Shown: positions 50,894-62,446 of the stretch, piece after piece
Layout: the number at the start of each line of letters is the position of its first letter
How positions within the stretch are numbered: the stretch's first letter is position 1
Source: Bombus terrestris
Lineage: Eukaryota; Arthropoda; Insecta; Hymenoptera; Apidae
DNA length: 64,000 bases
Reading direction: 5' to 3'
NCBI RefSeq assembly: GCF_910591885.1
Contig: NC_063273.1
Coordinates: 6,324,001 to 6,388,000, forward strand
Position numbers and translations under genes: made by a program
Notes under the pieces: generated by a model
Database searches by the model: none
What the model was told of the DNA's origin: nothing
Seen by the model: only the letters and a program-made list of their open reading frames with translations

Positions 50894-51004
50894 CCAGCTT
50901 CCTGTTTCGTCGGCAACGAGGACATTTATTTTCGCGTTAGATCCGATGGAAACTCGTTGGTTGGCGGCGGCGTCGCGAAAAATACACTTGAATATTCCTC
51001 GCAG
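50894..51004 (+). CDS. Possible internal exon on the plus strand, 37 codons
   Basis: A long, clean pyrimidine tract (50845-50890, including CTCTCTCTCTTG) ends TTTTAG at 50893, and a donor CTCGCAG|GTACTT follows at 51004/51005. The 111 bases between are open in phase 0 and would encode PASCFVGNEDIYFRVRSDGN followed by SLVGGGVAKNTLEYSSQ. The composition is protein-like and both splice sites are good. It is also short enough to arise by chance, since several dozen acceptor-like sites were inspected. No neighbouring plus-strand exon is certain, though the candidate at 55721 would join in phase. The family is not recognised. Confidence 0.3.
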
Positions 51005-52523
51005 GTACTTTACCTGTTCTACCTACTGTCTCACTGCCTTTTATTTTCGCCAGCGCGACGTGTGCGTTCTCCACTCTCCAACCCAGCGCTTCCCGACGTA
51101 AACATTCGCTTTTAATTTTTATACCTTGTCGAGCTCGAATTCCAGGTGGCGATCGCGAGAGTACGACGAATGAAAATAATGTTTAACGTCTCTGGAAATG
51201 ACGTGGATTTCCGAGGTTCAGGATTTCGCCCGAGTGTGCACACGCCCGGGAATATTGGAACGAGTGCGCGAAGCCGCAGAAATTCACGGCGAGTCTCGCA
51301 GGTCCTGGCGGTGCGTTCGAGCGTTTGAAAATTGTTTTTTGCCGACCAGTTTCGGTCGGGGCTCTTCCACGCGGCGGCAATGCTGGAAAATTAAAGCTGG
51401 AAACGAGTCACGCGTCGAATACGTGTCGCTCGTTGACAGCGCGAGTAATATCCAGCTTCGTAGCGCGCCACGTGCCACGTGGGCGACTGAAATACATCGG
51501 GGACCTTGGAATTCTTGGCAAACACTTTGAAACACGATACGGAGGAATCTCTTAATAAATTACGGAAGCAGACTTTTCTGTTAGAAATGGAACGGAATAA
51601 AGGTAGCCGTAAGATAGAAACGCGACAGGGCCTTTTTCATGCAGTTTAATTCGTCCTAGTTGCAATTTATTTCGGGGTGAAATGTCTAGGTCGGGATACG
51701 CGCGTAATGGATGCAATTGAACCGCTTTAAATCGCTTTAATTGCTGGTATCACCAGCGGCTCTCCCGATATAATCACGCAGCCCTGACGTTTTCGAAATA
51801 TACAGCTGATGAAATTGCGCCGGATACGAGCCACGCGGCCATTAAATTCTGGGGAAGGAAAGGGGGGGAAACACAGTTTGATTTTCATCTCTACATGTGT
51901 TTAATTTGATACTAATCTCATTTTATCGAATAATTTCATTTTACACCCATGTTCTTTTTTTTCCCCTTTGACCGAATAATTTAACTATCTCTCGGAATAT
52001 GTGGTACGACGTGAAACGCACTGTTAGAGTAGGTAAGGTATATTACAGTTTGAAGGAAATTGCTCGTGAAAGTAAATTCCCATTTACGTGTCTCGATACT
52101 TTTGTTGGGCATCGATAGCATCGTGTCGTTTGCAGAGACAGTCGTAGAGAGAGAGCGTGACTCACGGAACGATGCCCGTAGGTGGAAGTGCTCCCGTAGG
52201 ACCTTTATCGGGGCAATAGTCGGCCAACAACTCGCAGTTATCGTCAATTGCGGCGGTGAGCGGCGCTGATAGGGCTGGGAGAATCACGGGAAGCGGCGGA
52301 AGAAGGCGTTCAAGCCAGAAGAAAACCCGTAAAGGGGTAATGGCCGAGTCGTCGTGCCGTCGAACGATTTGTCTTCAATTACGGACAGGTGAGCAAACGT
52401 CGATAGGCTACCGCCATATTCTTCGTGAAACCGTAATAAACGCGAGGAAAAACAATAACGCTTCGTCATACTGGAAATAGAAACTACTATCGTGCTATGG
52501 AATAAGCATTCGGGATATCGTGT

Positions 52524-52544
52524 ATGTTACACTATATGTAACAT
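52524..52544. repeat. Perfect 8-base inverted repeat with 5-base loop
   Basis: ATGTTACA-CTATA-TGTAACAT. It is isolated in AT-rich sequence with no gene next to it. It could be a binding site or chance. Confidence 0.4.
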
Positions 52545-53817
52545 GTGAGTAGTACTTCAAAGATTGCTTTAACATCCGAAAACAATGAGAAACGTTCATT
52601 GGTTCACGAGATGTAACGACATTTGTATTTTATCATCTCGTACCTGATTATCTTTACAGGATATCATAAAAAGCGACGTTTATTCGCTTAATCGATGAGA
52701 ACGCGAGAAAGTCATAACAGATTCATCTCTCGATTTCGATATCGCTCGAACAACTCAGGTTAAGTTTGCCGAAAATAACTGACAGATTTACGGAATTTTA
52801 TAAAAAATATCTGTTTCGTTGGTTGGCAGCGAAGCAACTGGAAAAATTTCAAATTTGCTTCTGCTGCATGAAACGCTTTTTATCGCGTAAAACATTTTAC
52901 ATTTATAATTCCATCGGTTTTGCATCGGAGGGCAAAATTATTATTTATATCGCCATGAACCTCGCTTTAGTTCTACGACGCTGTCTCATCTTTAGCTGTT
53001 TTCTAACGCTGCAAGTGGAAGGTCGTACTGCAATCGCGAGTAAAGTCGTATCTTGCGTGTTAAACCTTACAATGCCGTTTTAGCAAGATTTCCTCGTCAA
53101 TTTTTCAAAATGTCTCGTGTAATTTACATTTGATGAGTTGCGCCACTATCAACGCCAAGCAGCGACTTAACCCGACAATCGGATAAAGGGACATTCGATT
53201 ATTGAATTTTCATCGCGAAATCAAAGTCTGTTGGTTATTTGTAGATATAGCGCGAAAGGGTGGGACAGTTCGATCTAATTCCCGTAAAATACATCGTTTG
53301 TTCGAATTTCAACCGCGACACCGATCGAAACACGAAATGTATGCGCGAAATCAACGCGACGGATATTTGCTCGTAGCGTAATTTAGCTGCAACAAACTGC
53401 AGCCCCTCTAGCCAAGTTACAAGTTACCAACTGCGTTACCGTTTCCGCCCGTACCGGGACCAGATAGCGCCGGCAATTGCCGATACAACTATTACAATAT
53501 TCAAGTCGTGATAGTTACGGCGCTGCCACAAATTTCAGTTAATAGCTCTTCGTATAAAGGGTGAAAGAGAGATGGAGACGAGAGAGTGGGTTAGGGAGAA
53601 GAGATTCCGCTATGTATCGTGGTTGTCACGCGCCACGTGTTGCTCTTGGAAAACGTCGCTGGTGGTATCCGCGAAACGAGCAACGATGCACGCGCATAGT
53701 TAGAAACAACGATGAAAGGGAACGTGTGTTTCTTGGAAAAGTCACGCGATACTGTTTTGCCTCTGAACTAAAATAAACTACTCGCTGAAATTATTCTAAT
53801 AATAATGCAAATAATTG

Positions 53818-53832
53818 AAAAAAAAAAAAAAA
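53818..53832 (+). repeat. Poly(A) run
   Basis: A run of about 15 A. No retroposed sequence could be recognised upstream of it. Confidence 0.8.
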
Positions 53833-55720
53833 CGGAAATTTCAAAACAGGGAAGAGATATAAGAGATCAGGAATTGCCTGATAAGAGAAGCACGAAAAAT
53901 ATGGTAAAGTTGAACGGACTAGATCATCGATCGTCTATTTTCAATGATCGATGACGACACGCAGAGGATAAACGCGAGTAGAGCTGGAAGATCGGTTTTA
54001 CGGTCGGAAGGAAAGGCGAGCAACAGACCGAGAGTTATGGTTTTCGCGTTACCTTCGCCGGAATGCTTCGTCGTGTTATCGTTGTTCCTGAAGCGACTCG
54101 TAAAGTACAAGGTAGGTCGGTGTACCTCGTCGCGATAACCGAGAACCCGGTAACGAGCGTGCTTGTCTTCTGTACCGTCCATTGTCGAGGCGATCGCGTA
54201 CATTCAGTTAATTGTCTTTCTCGAAATTCTTACCCCTTGACTGTCGAATTGAACGTTACTTTTCCGTCACTTCTTTCCGCAATATGAATAAAAACAGCGG
54301 AGCTGTGGTATAAGCGAGGCAAATGTCCAAATGATAATTTCGCTCATTCGCCAAAAAACTTGCACAAGTTGGAAGAATTGAAAATGGTACTCGAACCAGG
54401 TGGAAGGAATACGAGGAGCACCTTGTAAAATTCCAAGTAGTCCAAGCACTTTAATTGCATGCAGAAGTTGGCACTCGGTAAGTTTTGAGTAGCCTGGAAG
54501 AGCAATTACGTTCGGTTCGCGGGAAAGTGGCTTTTACTTTTAGCTGGATCGATAAAGCGCTCGACGACCTTTGTGCAACGATTAGTCGCAAGCGAGTAAT
54601 CAATTAGCCATTTAACGTAGCGCAGGCTGGAAAGGTCGATGGCTAGAAAGATGATGGACAGGAGACGCGACGGCGAGTATCTATAACAAACTCTTTGGAG
54701 AAACGTCACCTGGTGCTCGTAATTTGGACATTATTCGGACACAAAGCTATACAAACAAGGAAAATATCATACAGCAAGAGGGGACGCAACTGTCCAACGT
54801 ATTTTTGCTCGCAATTTTCGTTCGTTCGACTCGACTCGGTTTTTTCCATTTCCTGAAAAATTGAAACACGAATTCGGCGACATTGGATCCTATTCAATTT
54901 TTCACCAGGGCGAATATCGAAAATACGGCCGATCTCTTCGCAACGGCATTGTTTTTCATTATATGGCTGGCGCAGTTGTTTTTCCCCTGGCTGAAAAGCT
55001 CGCGGCGAAAACGAGTTTTCTCCGAGCGAGCGCAGCGATCTCGCAATTCTTATTACGGGGTCTCGTATTTCCCCTGTTGACGTTTCCTGTTATTCTTGCC
55101 ATTTCCATAGATACCGAGCCGTGGCACAACCTTCCCTTTTAACCGTGCGATCTCGCTCCACCTTCGCGTCTTACATATTCCTGTTTAAATTACACGGCGA
55201 GGAACCATACCACGTATTATTTTCTTTCGACGACGAGATCATTAAAATTGTCATTCCAAATTGTGTAATTCAAATACCTATCAGCCACGGATTGGTCATT
55301 TTCCTACAGTTGGATACTCAGAAAATTGAATACAAATATTGCGAAAACAAATTCATCGAAATTTTCTGCGTCGCTAAAGAGCCGTCTATATTATGCAAAT
55401 ATTTGCACAGTAATTCCGAAATCGAATAAAGCTGGCCGATCTATCTTGTCGATGCTTTTTATTAAATTCTCTGTATCGTGGCTTTTATCGGCGGGGAAAG
55501 CAGCACGGAAAACAAAAGAGAAAATAATTCAAAGCGCGCATGCAATTTTCTGGGGTGTAATGCGTCAGCGATAAATAATCGGAAATCCCTGTGTGTCATG
55601 GCTGCATCCTGGTAGCAGAGGCTACGTTTGCACTCGGTAAACCCGGCTGCACCTTTCGCGATCCAATTTTCCTCGTTTCGCCCCTTTCCACTTTCTTGTT
55701 TTCCTGCCTCGAATTTTCAG

Positions 55721-55981
55721 GCCAAATTCCGACGGGGAAACACGATCGTGTTCAGCCAGGAGATCCAAGGTCCGCGAGGATGTGATATCGAGAAGGAACG
55801 GGATTTATCAGACCTTGCCACCCCCCTCTTCTACCCCGGAACGTCGAAACGTGACCACAATGTGCGAACCAATGCTCCATTAGGATTAGAAGAAAATCGT
55901 GAATCGATCGAGGACGAAGCAATTGCGTTGAAAATGTTTCCACGCGATTACGTTTATCATCTACAGTATGTAAAAGTATAA
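55721..55981 (+). CDS. Possible terminal exon on the plus strand, 86 codons
   Basis: A strong pyrimidine tract (about 55670-55718) ends AATTTTCAG at 55720. The frame that follows in phase 0 is open for 86 codons to TAA at 55979-55981. The peptide starts AKFRRGNTIVFSQEIQGPRG and contains acidic stretches (DIEKERDLSDL, EENRESIEDEA) and ends YVYHLQYVKV. A donor-like CAGTAT|GTAAAAG at 55969/55970 offers an alternative end, also in phase 0. Codon bias is weak. It could be the last exon of a plus-strand gene together with 50894-51004, or a chance frame. No polyadenylation signal stands immediately behind it. Confidence 0.28.
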   Translation, partial: AKFRRGNTIVFSQEIQGPRGCDIEKERDLSDLATPLFYPGTSKRDHNVRTNAPLGLEENRESIEDEAIALKMFPRDYVYHLQYVKV

Positions 55982-56080
55982 GCAATCGATCTGAGAAAAT
56001 AAGCCAACAAATCAAAAACTTGAATAAACTGTAGCGGTACACGAGCAGCTAATAAAAAAGCTGACGACTTCCTCCCTGAA

Positions 56081-56732
56081 GGGGGTGTCCTGAATTAGAA
56101 TGTTCTAAAACAGCGTCTTTTTGTGAATTTTTTTAAAAGGGAAAGAAAGAAATGAAGTTATTGAATTTTCAGGTATGGTTTTAGGTATATATTTAACGAA
56201 TACAAACAAATTTTTTTTAAAGTAAAATAAAAATTATAACAGATTTCTAAGCCTATTTCATGGGCTGCAGTTTTCAATCGGCGGGAAAGATCCACCTCGT
56301 AATTCTTGAGCGAAACGAAAAAATTTTCTTTTCGATGAACTAAAAAAAATTTTGGCGGGTTTAAAGAGAAAATGTGTTTTATAAAAAGAAACAACACACT
56401 TTAAGGTGCTACAACAATTATTTAAATAAACTTTTTGACGAACCTTTTTAGTTCATCGAGAAGAAAAATATATAATAATTTAATCCTTTTTTGGTTTTTT
56501 GTTTCGCTCAAGAATTACGAGGTGGATCTTTCCCGCCCATTGAAAACTGCAGCCCATGAAATAAGCTTAGAAACCCGTTATAATCTTTCCTTTTACTTTA
56601 AAAAAATTTTTTGCATTCGTTAAATACATATAAAACCATACCTCAAAATTCAATTACTTCATTTCTTTCTTCCTCTTCTAACAAAAATCACAAAAAGACG
56701 CTGTTTAAGAACATTCTAATTCGGGACACCGC
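56081..56732. mobile_element. Foldback (long inverted-repeat) transposable element, about 650 bases
   Basis: The two halves are long inverted copies of each other. The outer ends are GGTGTCCTGAATTAGAATG (from 56084) and, inverted, ATTCTAATTCGGGACACC (to 56730). Further in, matching pairs include AAAATTCAATTACTTCATTT, CCTCGTAATTCTTGAGCGAA and TTCATGGGCTGCAGTTTTCA with their reverse complements. The arms are about 280 bases and the unpaired centre is about 60-80 bases. No protein is encoded. Target-site duplication is not clear. Confidence 0.85.
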
Positions 56733-56777
56733 CTTAAAGCATATAAGAGCAAAGCGGACCTCTTCTTCTCTTTACAG

Positions 56778-56989
56778 ATGGCATTTTCATACGGCGGTTC
56801 TCCACATCAGCAAATAGGAGTTAACAACCATGAAATGCAACCACAAACACAACTTTCTCAAACACAACTGGGGTCCACCATGCTTGTGTCAAGATTGGCA
56901 GTGCAACACAGGCAAAGTTGACTGATCCATTCCCTGCCCCTTTAGGAGAAGGGGCCGCTATAAAACAAATAGAAGACACGAGGAAATAG
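56778..56989 (+). pseudogene. Frame-broken coding fragment next to the foldback element
   Basis: An acceptor-like CTTCTTCTCTTTACAG ends at 56777. The frame from 56778 gives 47 codons (MAFSYGGSPHQQIGVNNHEM, a Gln/Thr-rich middle, then SRLAVQHRQS) and stops at TGA 56919-56921. From 56915 another frame continues in a protein-like way for 24 codons (KLTDPFPAPLGEGAAIKQIE then DTRK) to TAG at 56987. Loss of a single A in the AAA at 56914-56916 would explain the switch, so I read this as a decayed copy of a coding segment. The parent gene is not recognised. The fragment begins 46 bases beyond the foldback element. It could instead be a real last exon ending at 56921. Confidence 0.4.
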
Positions 56990-58936
56990 ATTAATGTACA
57001 GCGTGAACAGGCATCTTAAACGCGTAATAAGTGTTAAAGATGGTGAAATTATTGAACGAAAGTTGCAACCCCAACTATGTCCCCAAGACGCGGTAATAAT
57101 CGCAGGGATATTACATGCTAATTCGCAATTCCGCCGGCTCAATTAGCCACTAACGATCGCTAATTTTCTCTCAGCCAATTAGAATTCCGACGATCCTTGT
57201 TCGCTTTCCTCGTCGTGTTCCCTTGTCACGCCGCCGTTTACCAGCACATAATCACTCAACCGCTAGGATATCCATCCGCGGACCGGAGACGTAAGTAGAT
57301 CAAAGTAGTTTCACGTCGCACGACTTCGGCCCGGGTGCAAGTTAAGACGTTGTTCACGAACCGAGAGAGCAACTCCAACGAAGATTGGTTTCGGTATAAT
57401 CGCTTTGAAGCCAGTCAGACGCCGATCAGACCAGCCCGAATTACATAAAAGTTTCTTGGATCGACGCGAATTTCCCTATCAGCGTCGTCGTGTACTCCTA
57501 AAACACCTAACATGTAAAAGTTTCTTTTTTAAAGTCTCGTACAAGTATCGGTGCATTTAAGTACAACCTCTGTGTAGGTGGAATGATCGAAGATTTGTAA
57601 AAACAAGAAAAAAGAAAAAACATACAGAGTTAAACATTTCAATTTCCCCTACTTAAAAGTTCTGCAATAGAATTCGTAGCAGCCGAATTCGAGTCTTTAC
57701 CGAGGACAGCTGCCATTCTGTGTGTTCTCCACGAGAAACACCGTAAACTGGAAAATATAAACCTCTTTTATCGTCGTCATTTGCTTTTACAACCCGATTA
57801 TATTGTTTCGTGTAATTGAGCTATCCAACCGGACAGTTTCCTCGTTACTCGGCCTAAGCATTCTATTCGCTGTCCACGTTGTCGTTGAAACAACCGATGT
57901 ACTCGTTTTTTTCTCAATCGAACAGATCGCAGTGATTAGTCGGCGTGACGCAACGGGTCAGCGAAACGTCTTTAAATCGCGCGTCTCGGACTTAGCGAAT
58001 GATTGAGCTTACAAATCGGAAAATAACGGTTACCAGGGCGTACGCGTTCATTCGGGAAGCTAGCGGCTCGTTAATCACCGGCTGTCACGTTGTACGGAGA
58101 CCGTACTGTCGATTGCAGCTTGGCACGGATCTTGTTTTCGTTCGCGAAACGTGCACGCGCGTACATAGCCTGCTTTGCTCGCGAACGCGACACTCGTAAT
58201 TGGATACAGCGAGTCCTAAAAGAAGTCGTAAAAACTTCCTTCTTCTTGTTCCTCGACTGGTGGTTGTGACTCCTGCGAGCGACGACCTGTCACGATACCA
58301 GCCAATCTCGAAACGGCGCGGAGAAATTTTAATCATTCTTTGACGGAGTTGCGAAAGTTTGTCGGAAGAATGGAATACAGCGGGAAGCGGCGCGATAAAT
58401 CTTTCATCCTGTCGCTGCCGCGAACCCGCGAAACTTTAAATTCTCATTCGTCTCCGCGGATCCCTTCACTTACGACGACGAGCCAGGAACATTCGAGGGG
58501 AGAGTACGATGGAAACGCGTGCGTTTGATGTATTGCCCTAACTTCGTGCCTTTGTTCTCTCCTTCGTTCTTTCAAACGCTAGTTACCGGATTCACGAGCC
58601 GTTCGATGGCTTCCTGAATTCCGCTACGACCATGAATAATTTATGGTAGTTGGTAGAAAAAGCTAAGTGCGCGAAAATTCCACTTCCAGTCGTAAATGTT
58701 CGATTATTAGTTTGGATATTTGCGATTAAACTCCGCTAAACGGTGGTCGATGAACATGTTTATATGCAAACGAAATATATATGTGCCGTGTCGTTAATAT
58801 CGTTCATCGATATCAGCTGTAACGAAGACGGAAGGCTGGGTGGATATAGTTTACTTAATTAGCTGTGAAATCTCTGCAGTGATACCAGTGACGTTATTAA
58901 AATGTTCCTAGACCTTATCCAACAACGAACGTATTA

Positions 58937-59124
58937 GGTTGTGCGAAAAGTTTCTTTCGTTTCACGAGGTGATAATAGATGAACAACAATTTCTGTTTGA
59001 TATTATTTTATTGAATTAGGTATGATCCATTACGTTCGCGCATAATTCAATAAACTAATACAAAAGAAAAAACATCGTGCGTGTATTGTTTCCTTGTAAA
59101 ACGAAAGAAACTTTTCAGACAACC
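58937..59124. mobile_element. Mariner-type miniature element with TA target duplication
   Basis: It begins GGTTGTGCGAAAAGTTTCTT and ends with the inverted GAAACTTTTCAGACAACC. The inverted repeats are about 28 bases (GGTTGT-NN-GAAAAGTTTCTTTCGTTT) and TA stands on both sides (58935-58936 and 59125-59126). At 188 bases there is no room for a transposase, so it is an internally deleted copy moved by a related mariner. Confidence 0.8.
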
Positions 59125-60886
59125 TAACCTGTTTTAAATCTCTATCGAGAGATTAGGAACCGAGGAATCACTTGGAATACGTTCGATGACGAGGAAACAA
59201 CGTTATCCGAGATTTATGTGTCATCTTCTGTACATGTTTCCTTGCTGGAGGAGAACCCGACATTATTCGATTCGGGTTCTAATAATTTTTCTCACGAGAT
59301 ATCCTAAAGATATCCTTCGATTCTATTTCCTAAACTAAAAGCATCATGAAACCACGGGCCCAACAAACGAATCGATCGTCGAACAGTTCGACGCCTTTGT
59401 GCCGACCAAGCGTCTTCCCGTTTAATGGAGTTGCTCGCGCTATCTATCACACGCCAAACGCAAGCGGTGCTTTATCTGACGCTCGAAAGAAAAAAAGCGA
59501 AAGAGAAGGGAAGTAAAAGAAAGAAAAGGAGGACGAGAGGAACGAACAATGGCCGGGCGCGGAGAGGTTCTCCGCGACGACAAGAACATAGATCCATAAT
59601 GGGCCGAATCGAGTGTTCCGACCAGGTGGGGTCGTACAGATGGATTTCAGGGTAAAAAAGGCAAAAGGACGAGCCGGCTGGTTTTTCATCGACCCGATAC
59701 AACGGACAGCCGTACGCGATTTCCCGGACATTCCCGCGGGACTCGTGAAAACATCGAATACGACGCCTCTCTGTTGCGATAGGAATACAATAACGATTTC
59801 GTCCGACCGTCGTACGAGATTTCCCGATGAAAATGGGAAATTCGTTCTTCTTTCACCTGATTCGCGTTATAGTCATCGACGGGGGCTACGGTTACGGTGG
59901 ATTCACATTCCGAACTATCAGAAGCGATTGAACGAGATACAAAGACACTACTGTCGAAAGTCTTGTCGCGATTGTTGTTGAAAGGAATTGTCACCTTTCT
60001 TCCGATCTAATAAAAAAGAAAACTAAAAGACGACAGTACGAGATTCTTTTTGTTCGATGGATTTTAAACTGCTGCTCCATCAAAAATGCAAGTAGATGTT
60101 TAGTTGGATCATCGAAGCCTTCCTGCAGCGTTTCTGGATTCGGCAAACATTCAACACCGTTTTCAATCAGCGAGGCGCGCCAGACATTTTACCGCCAACG
60201 TATCCCACGTGGTAGTTGTTTTAATTTTTGCTTTTCCGATTAATCATCGAATGCAAACACGCGTCAGCGCCGCGCGATCAACGGCTCGTGGTTATTACGA
60301 TTTTCACTGGGCGCGACATTTCCTCGTGCGTGAAAACATTTCGCCTGTATATCGATAGAGCCGCGTTATCGTGTTATTCTGTTATTATTCCAGCTGTTTA
60401 AAACGATATCGTTTGTTATCCACGGTGCGTATAGCCGGCTCGGAAATAAAAGCGATGGCACGCGACGAGATCTTTCGTGGAATTCGCTGGGAACGCGGCC
60501 GGATATCACCGCACGAACCGCCATGGATTCGACAAGGCATGGAAAACGTATCCGTCCTTGTTCTATATGGAAAACAAAAAAAGGTTTGAAATTGCAGGTT
60601 TTTCATTTCCACCGGCTGACCAAGATAACACGTGACACAAATTTTTTCTATCCTTTGGCAAAACGGGAACTTCACTAGTGAAAAATGTTCTCTTTACACG
60701 CGACCGCAGCTTCGACCGGTGATAAATTAATCCGTGTACTCTGAATAAAAGCACCGTAGAGAAGCTGGTACCAGCGATACGCGAAACGGATCCTGAACTC
60801 GACGCTGAATCCCTGCGTACGACGTCCGTCCTCGAAACTTTCGCCGAGCAACGAAATGAATTCATTTAGAACTCAATTACAGAAAA

Positions 60887-60999
60887 GTGGATTCGACCAA
60901 TTTCAACTTTTTCATTTAAATTCCAATCTGTAAACGTTCGCGCGTATCTTTCCTTTTTCCTCAAGTTATGGTTAGCTATTTGAACTGGGTCGAATCCAC
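60887..60999. repeat. Inverted repeat, about 20-base arms
   Basis: GTGGATTCGACCAATTTCAA at 60887-60906 pairs with TTGAACTGGGTCGAATCCAC ending at 60999 with few mismatches. The enclosed sequence is AT-rich and non-coding. It may be a small miniature element. Confidence 0.6.
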
Positions 61000-62291
61000 G
61001 ACATTTTGTGTCGATGTTTTAATTCTCCACATACAGATTCTTACAATTTCCATATAGCTTTCCAAATTCGTTTCTTCAAAAGTCGCGTCTCGTTAAAGCA
61101 TCGATAAAATCTCCAAATATTTCATATGACACGGACGATATTCAATCATCGATATTTGTTCAGAATTTTGAGTGATCGTCCGTTTATGGAACGGACAGGC
61201 CCATTCCCTTCTTTAGGAAATTCCGAATTGCATGTCCTCCCCGAGCTGTAAAGCTAACGACTCCGAAGTCAGGTAAAAAGCCCCTGGAAAGGACCAGCCG
61301 GAAGGGCACGATGGACAGACGAAACCCAACGGCTGGTAGGGAGAATCACAGGTAGGTTGAAAGACTTCACTCCCAACAAGATTTTACAACCACCGTGCAT
61401 CACATCACACGTTACGTTATACAAGTTCAACACAGTGTTGGATTACTCTAACACTCGACATATTAAACCTCCTCCACCTTGAGCGTTAGTTCATTCGAGG
61501 TACGCGATATCGACCGATCGGTTTGACCTGACGGGTTGATCTTTAGTCGATAATTCGCAACAATATTCAATCGACTACTTTTGCCAACCTGTATCCCATA
61601 TCCTGGATAGCCTGTATTCGCGTGAGATTTAAATCTCGCAAAATCAATCTACACTCTTTGGCTTGGCTCGTGCGAAACGCTAAACGGGTCTCGTAATGAG
61701 AAGAACGATCTCGTGGTTGAACCGAATAGATGCTCAGTTCGCCAGGTAATCTCGAGCAACGACGTTTACTCTGGGAAGTCGCTGAGTAATGGTAGCCACG
61801 CGGACGAGTTAGATTAGATGGAATATAGACCGAACGAGGTTCCATCTCCTTAGTGGATCATTTGTCCAAACTCGAAACTCCGAAATTCCTGGCAGCCAGG
61901 CGCTACGCCGGTTCCTTCTCTATTAGCTCCGTTACTTACCTATTCATCGTTAATTTTAATCGCTCGTTCCCCGTGGAATACACCGCAGCAGCTTGTTTCT
62001 GCTGCGAGTTGCGCGGACGAAAATTAATTGTCGCGAGTAGAATCTCCCATTGGTATTCATCGTCAGCTTCGTTCCTTCGCTAGTGTTCGTCCTCTCATTT
62101 ACCGACTACCGTTCTGTGCACCGTAAGGCGAAACCGTCGAACGATCGTCGTTATTGATATTAACGGGGTGATATCGATTAAGAAGAGGCTACAAGCCAGG
62201 CGCACGCAAGGGAGGCCATAAATTATTAGTGAAACGATTTTGCTAAAGGATCTAGTGAAATACAACGGCGCGAGCATTAAAGCTTCGCCGA

Positions 62292-62446
62292 TTATTCTTG
62301 CTCTGTATGTAGTAAAATATCTGCTCCATTAGCGGGATTATAAAGATACGAAAATCTTCGATCGACGTTGTAAATCACTGTGTGTTTTATCCAAAGGAAC
62401 TGGTTTGTCCGGCGATCTCGGTCGGCCCAGAAATCCGCCTCTTTCA
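62292..62446 (-). CDS. Possible minus-strand exon, two open frames, uncertain
   Basis: A very long pyrimidine tract on the minus strand (about 62515-62460) ends TTCGTACAG just before 62446. Two frames are open behind it. One gives KEADFWADRDRRTNQFLWIK and runs 50 codons to a TAA at 62294-62292; the other gives ERGGFLGRPRSPDKPVPLDK and runs about 36 codons. A weak donor (ACACA|GTGATT) lies near 62380. It could be an upstream exon of the minus-strand gene or an unrelated terminal exon. Having two open frames lowers confidence in either. Confidence 0.2.
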
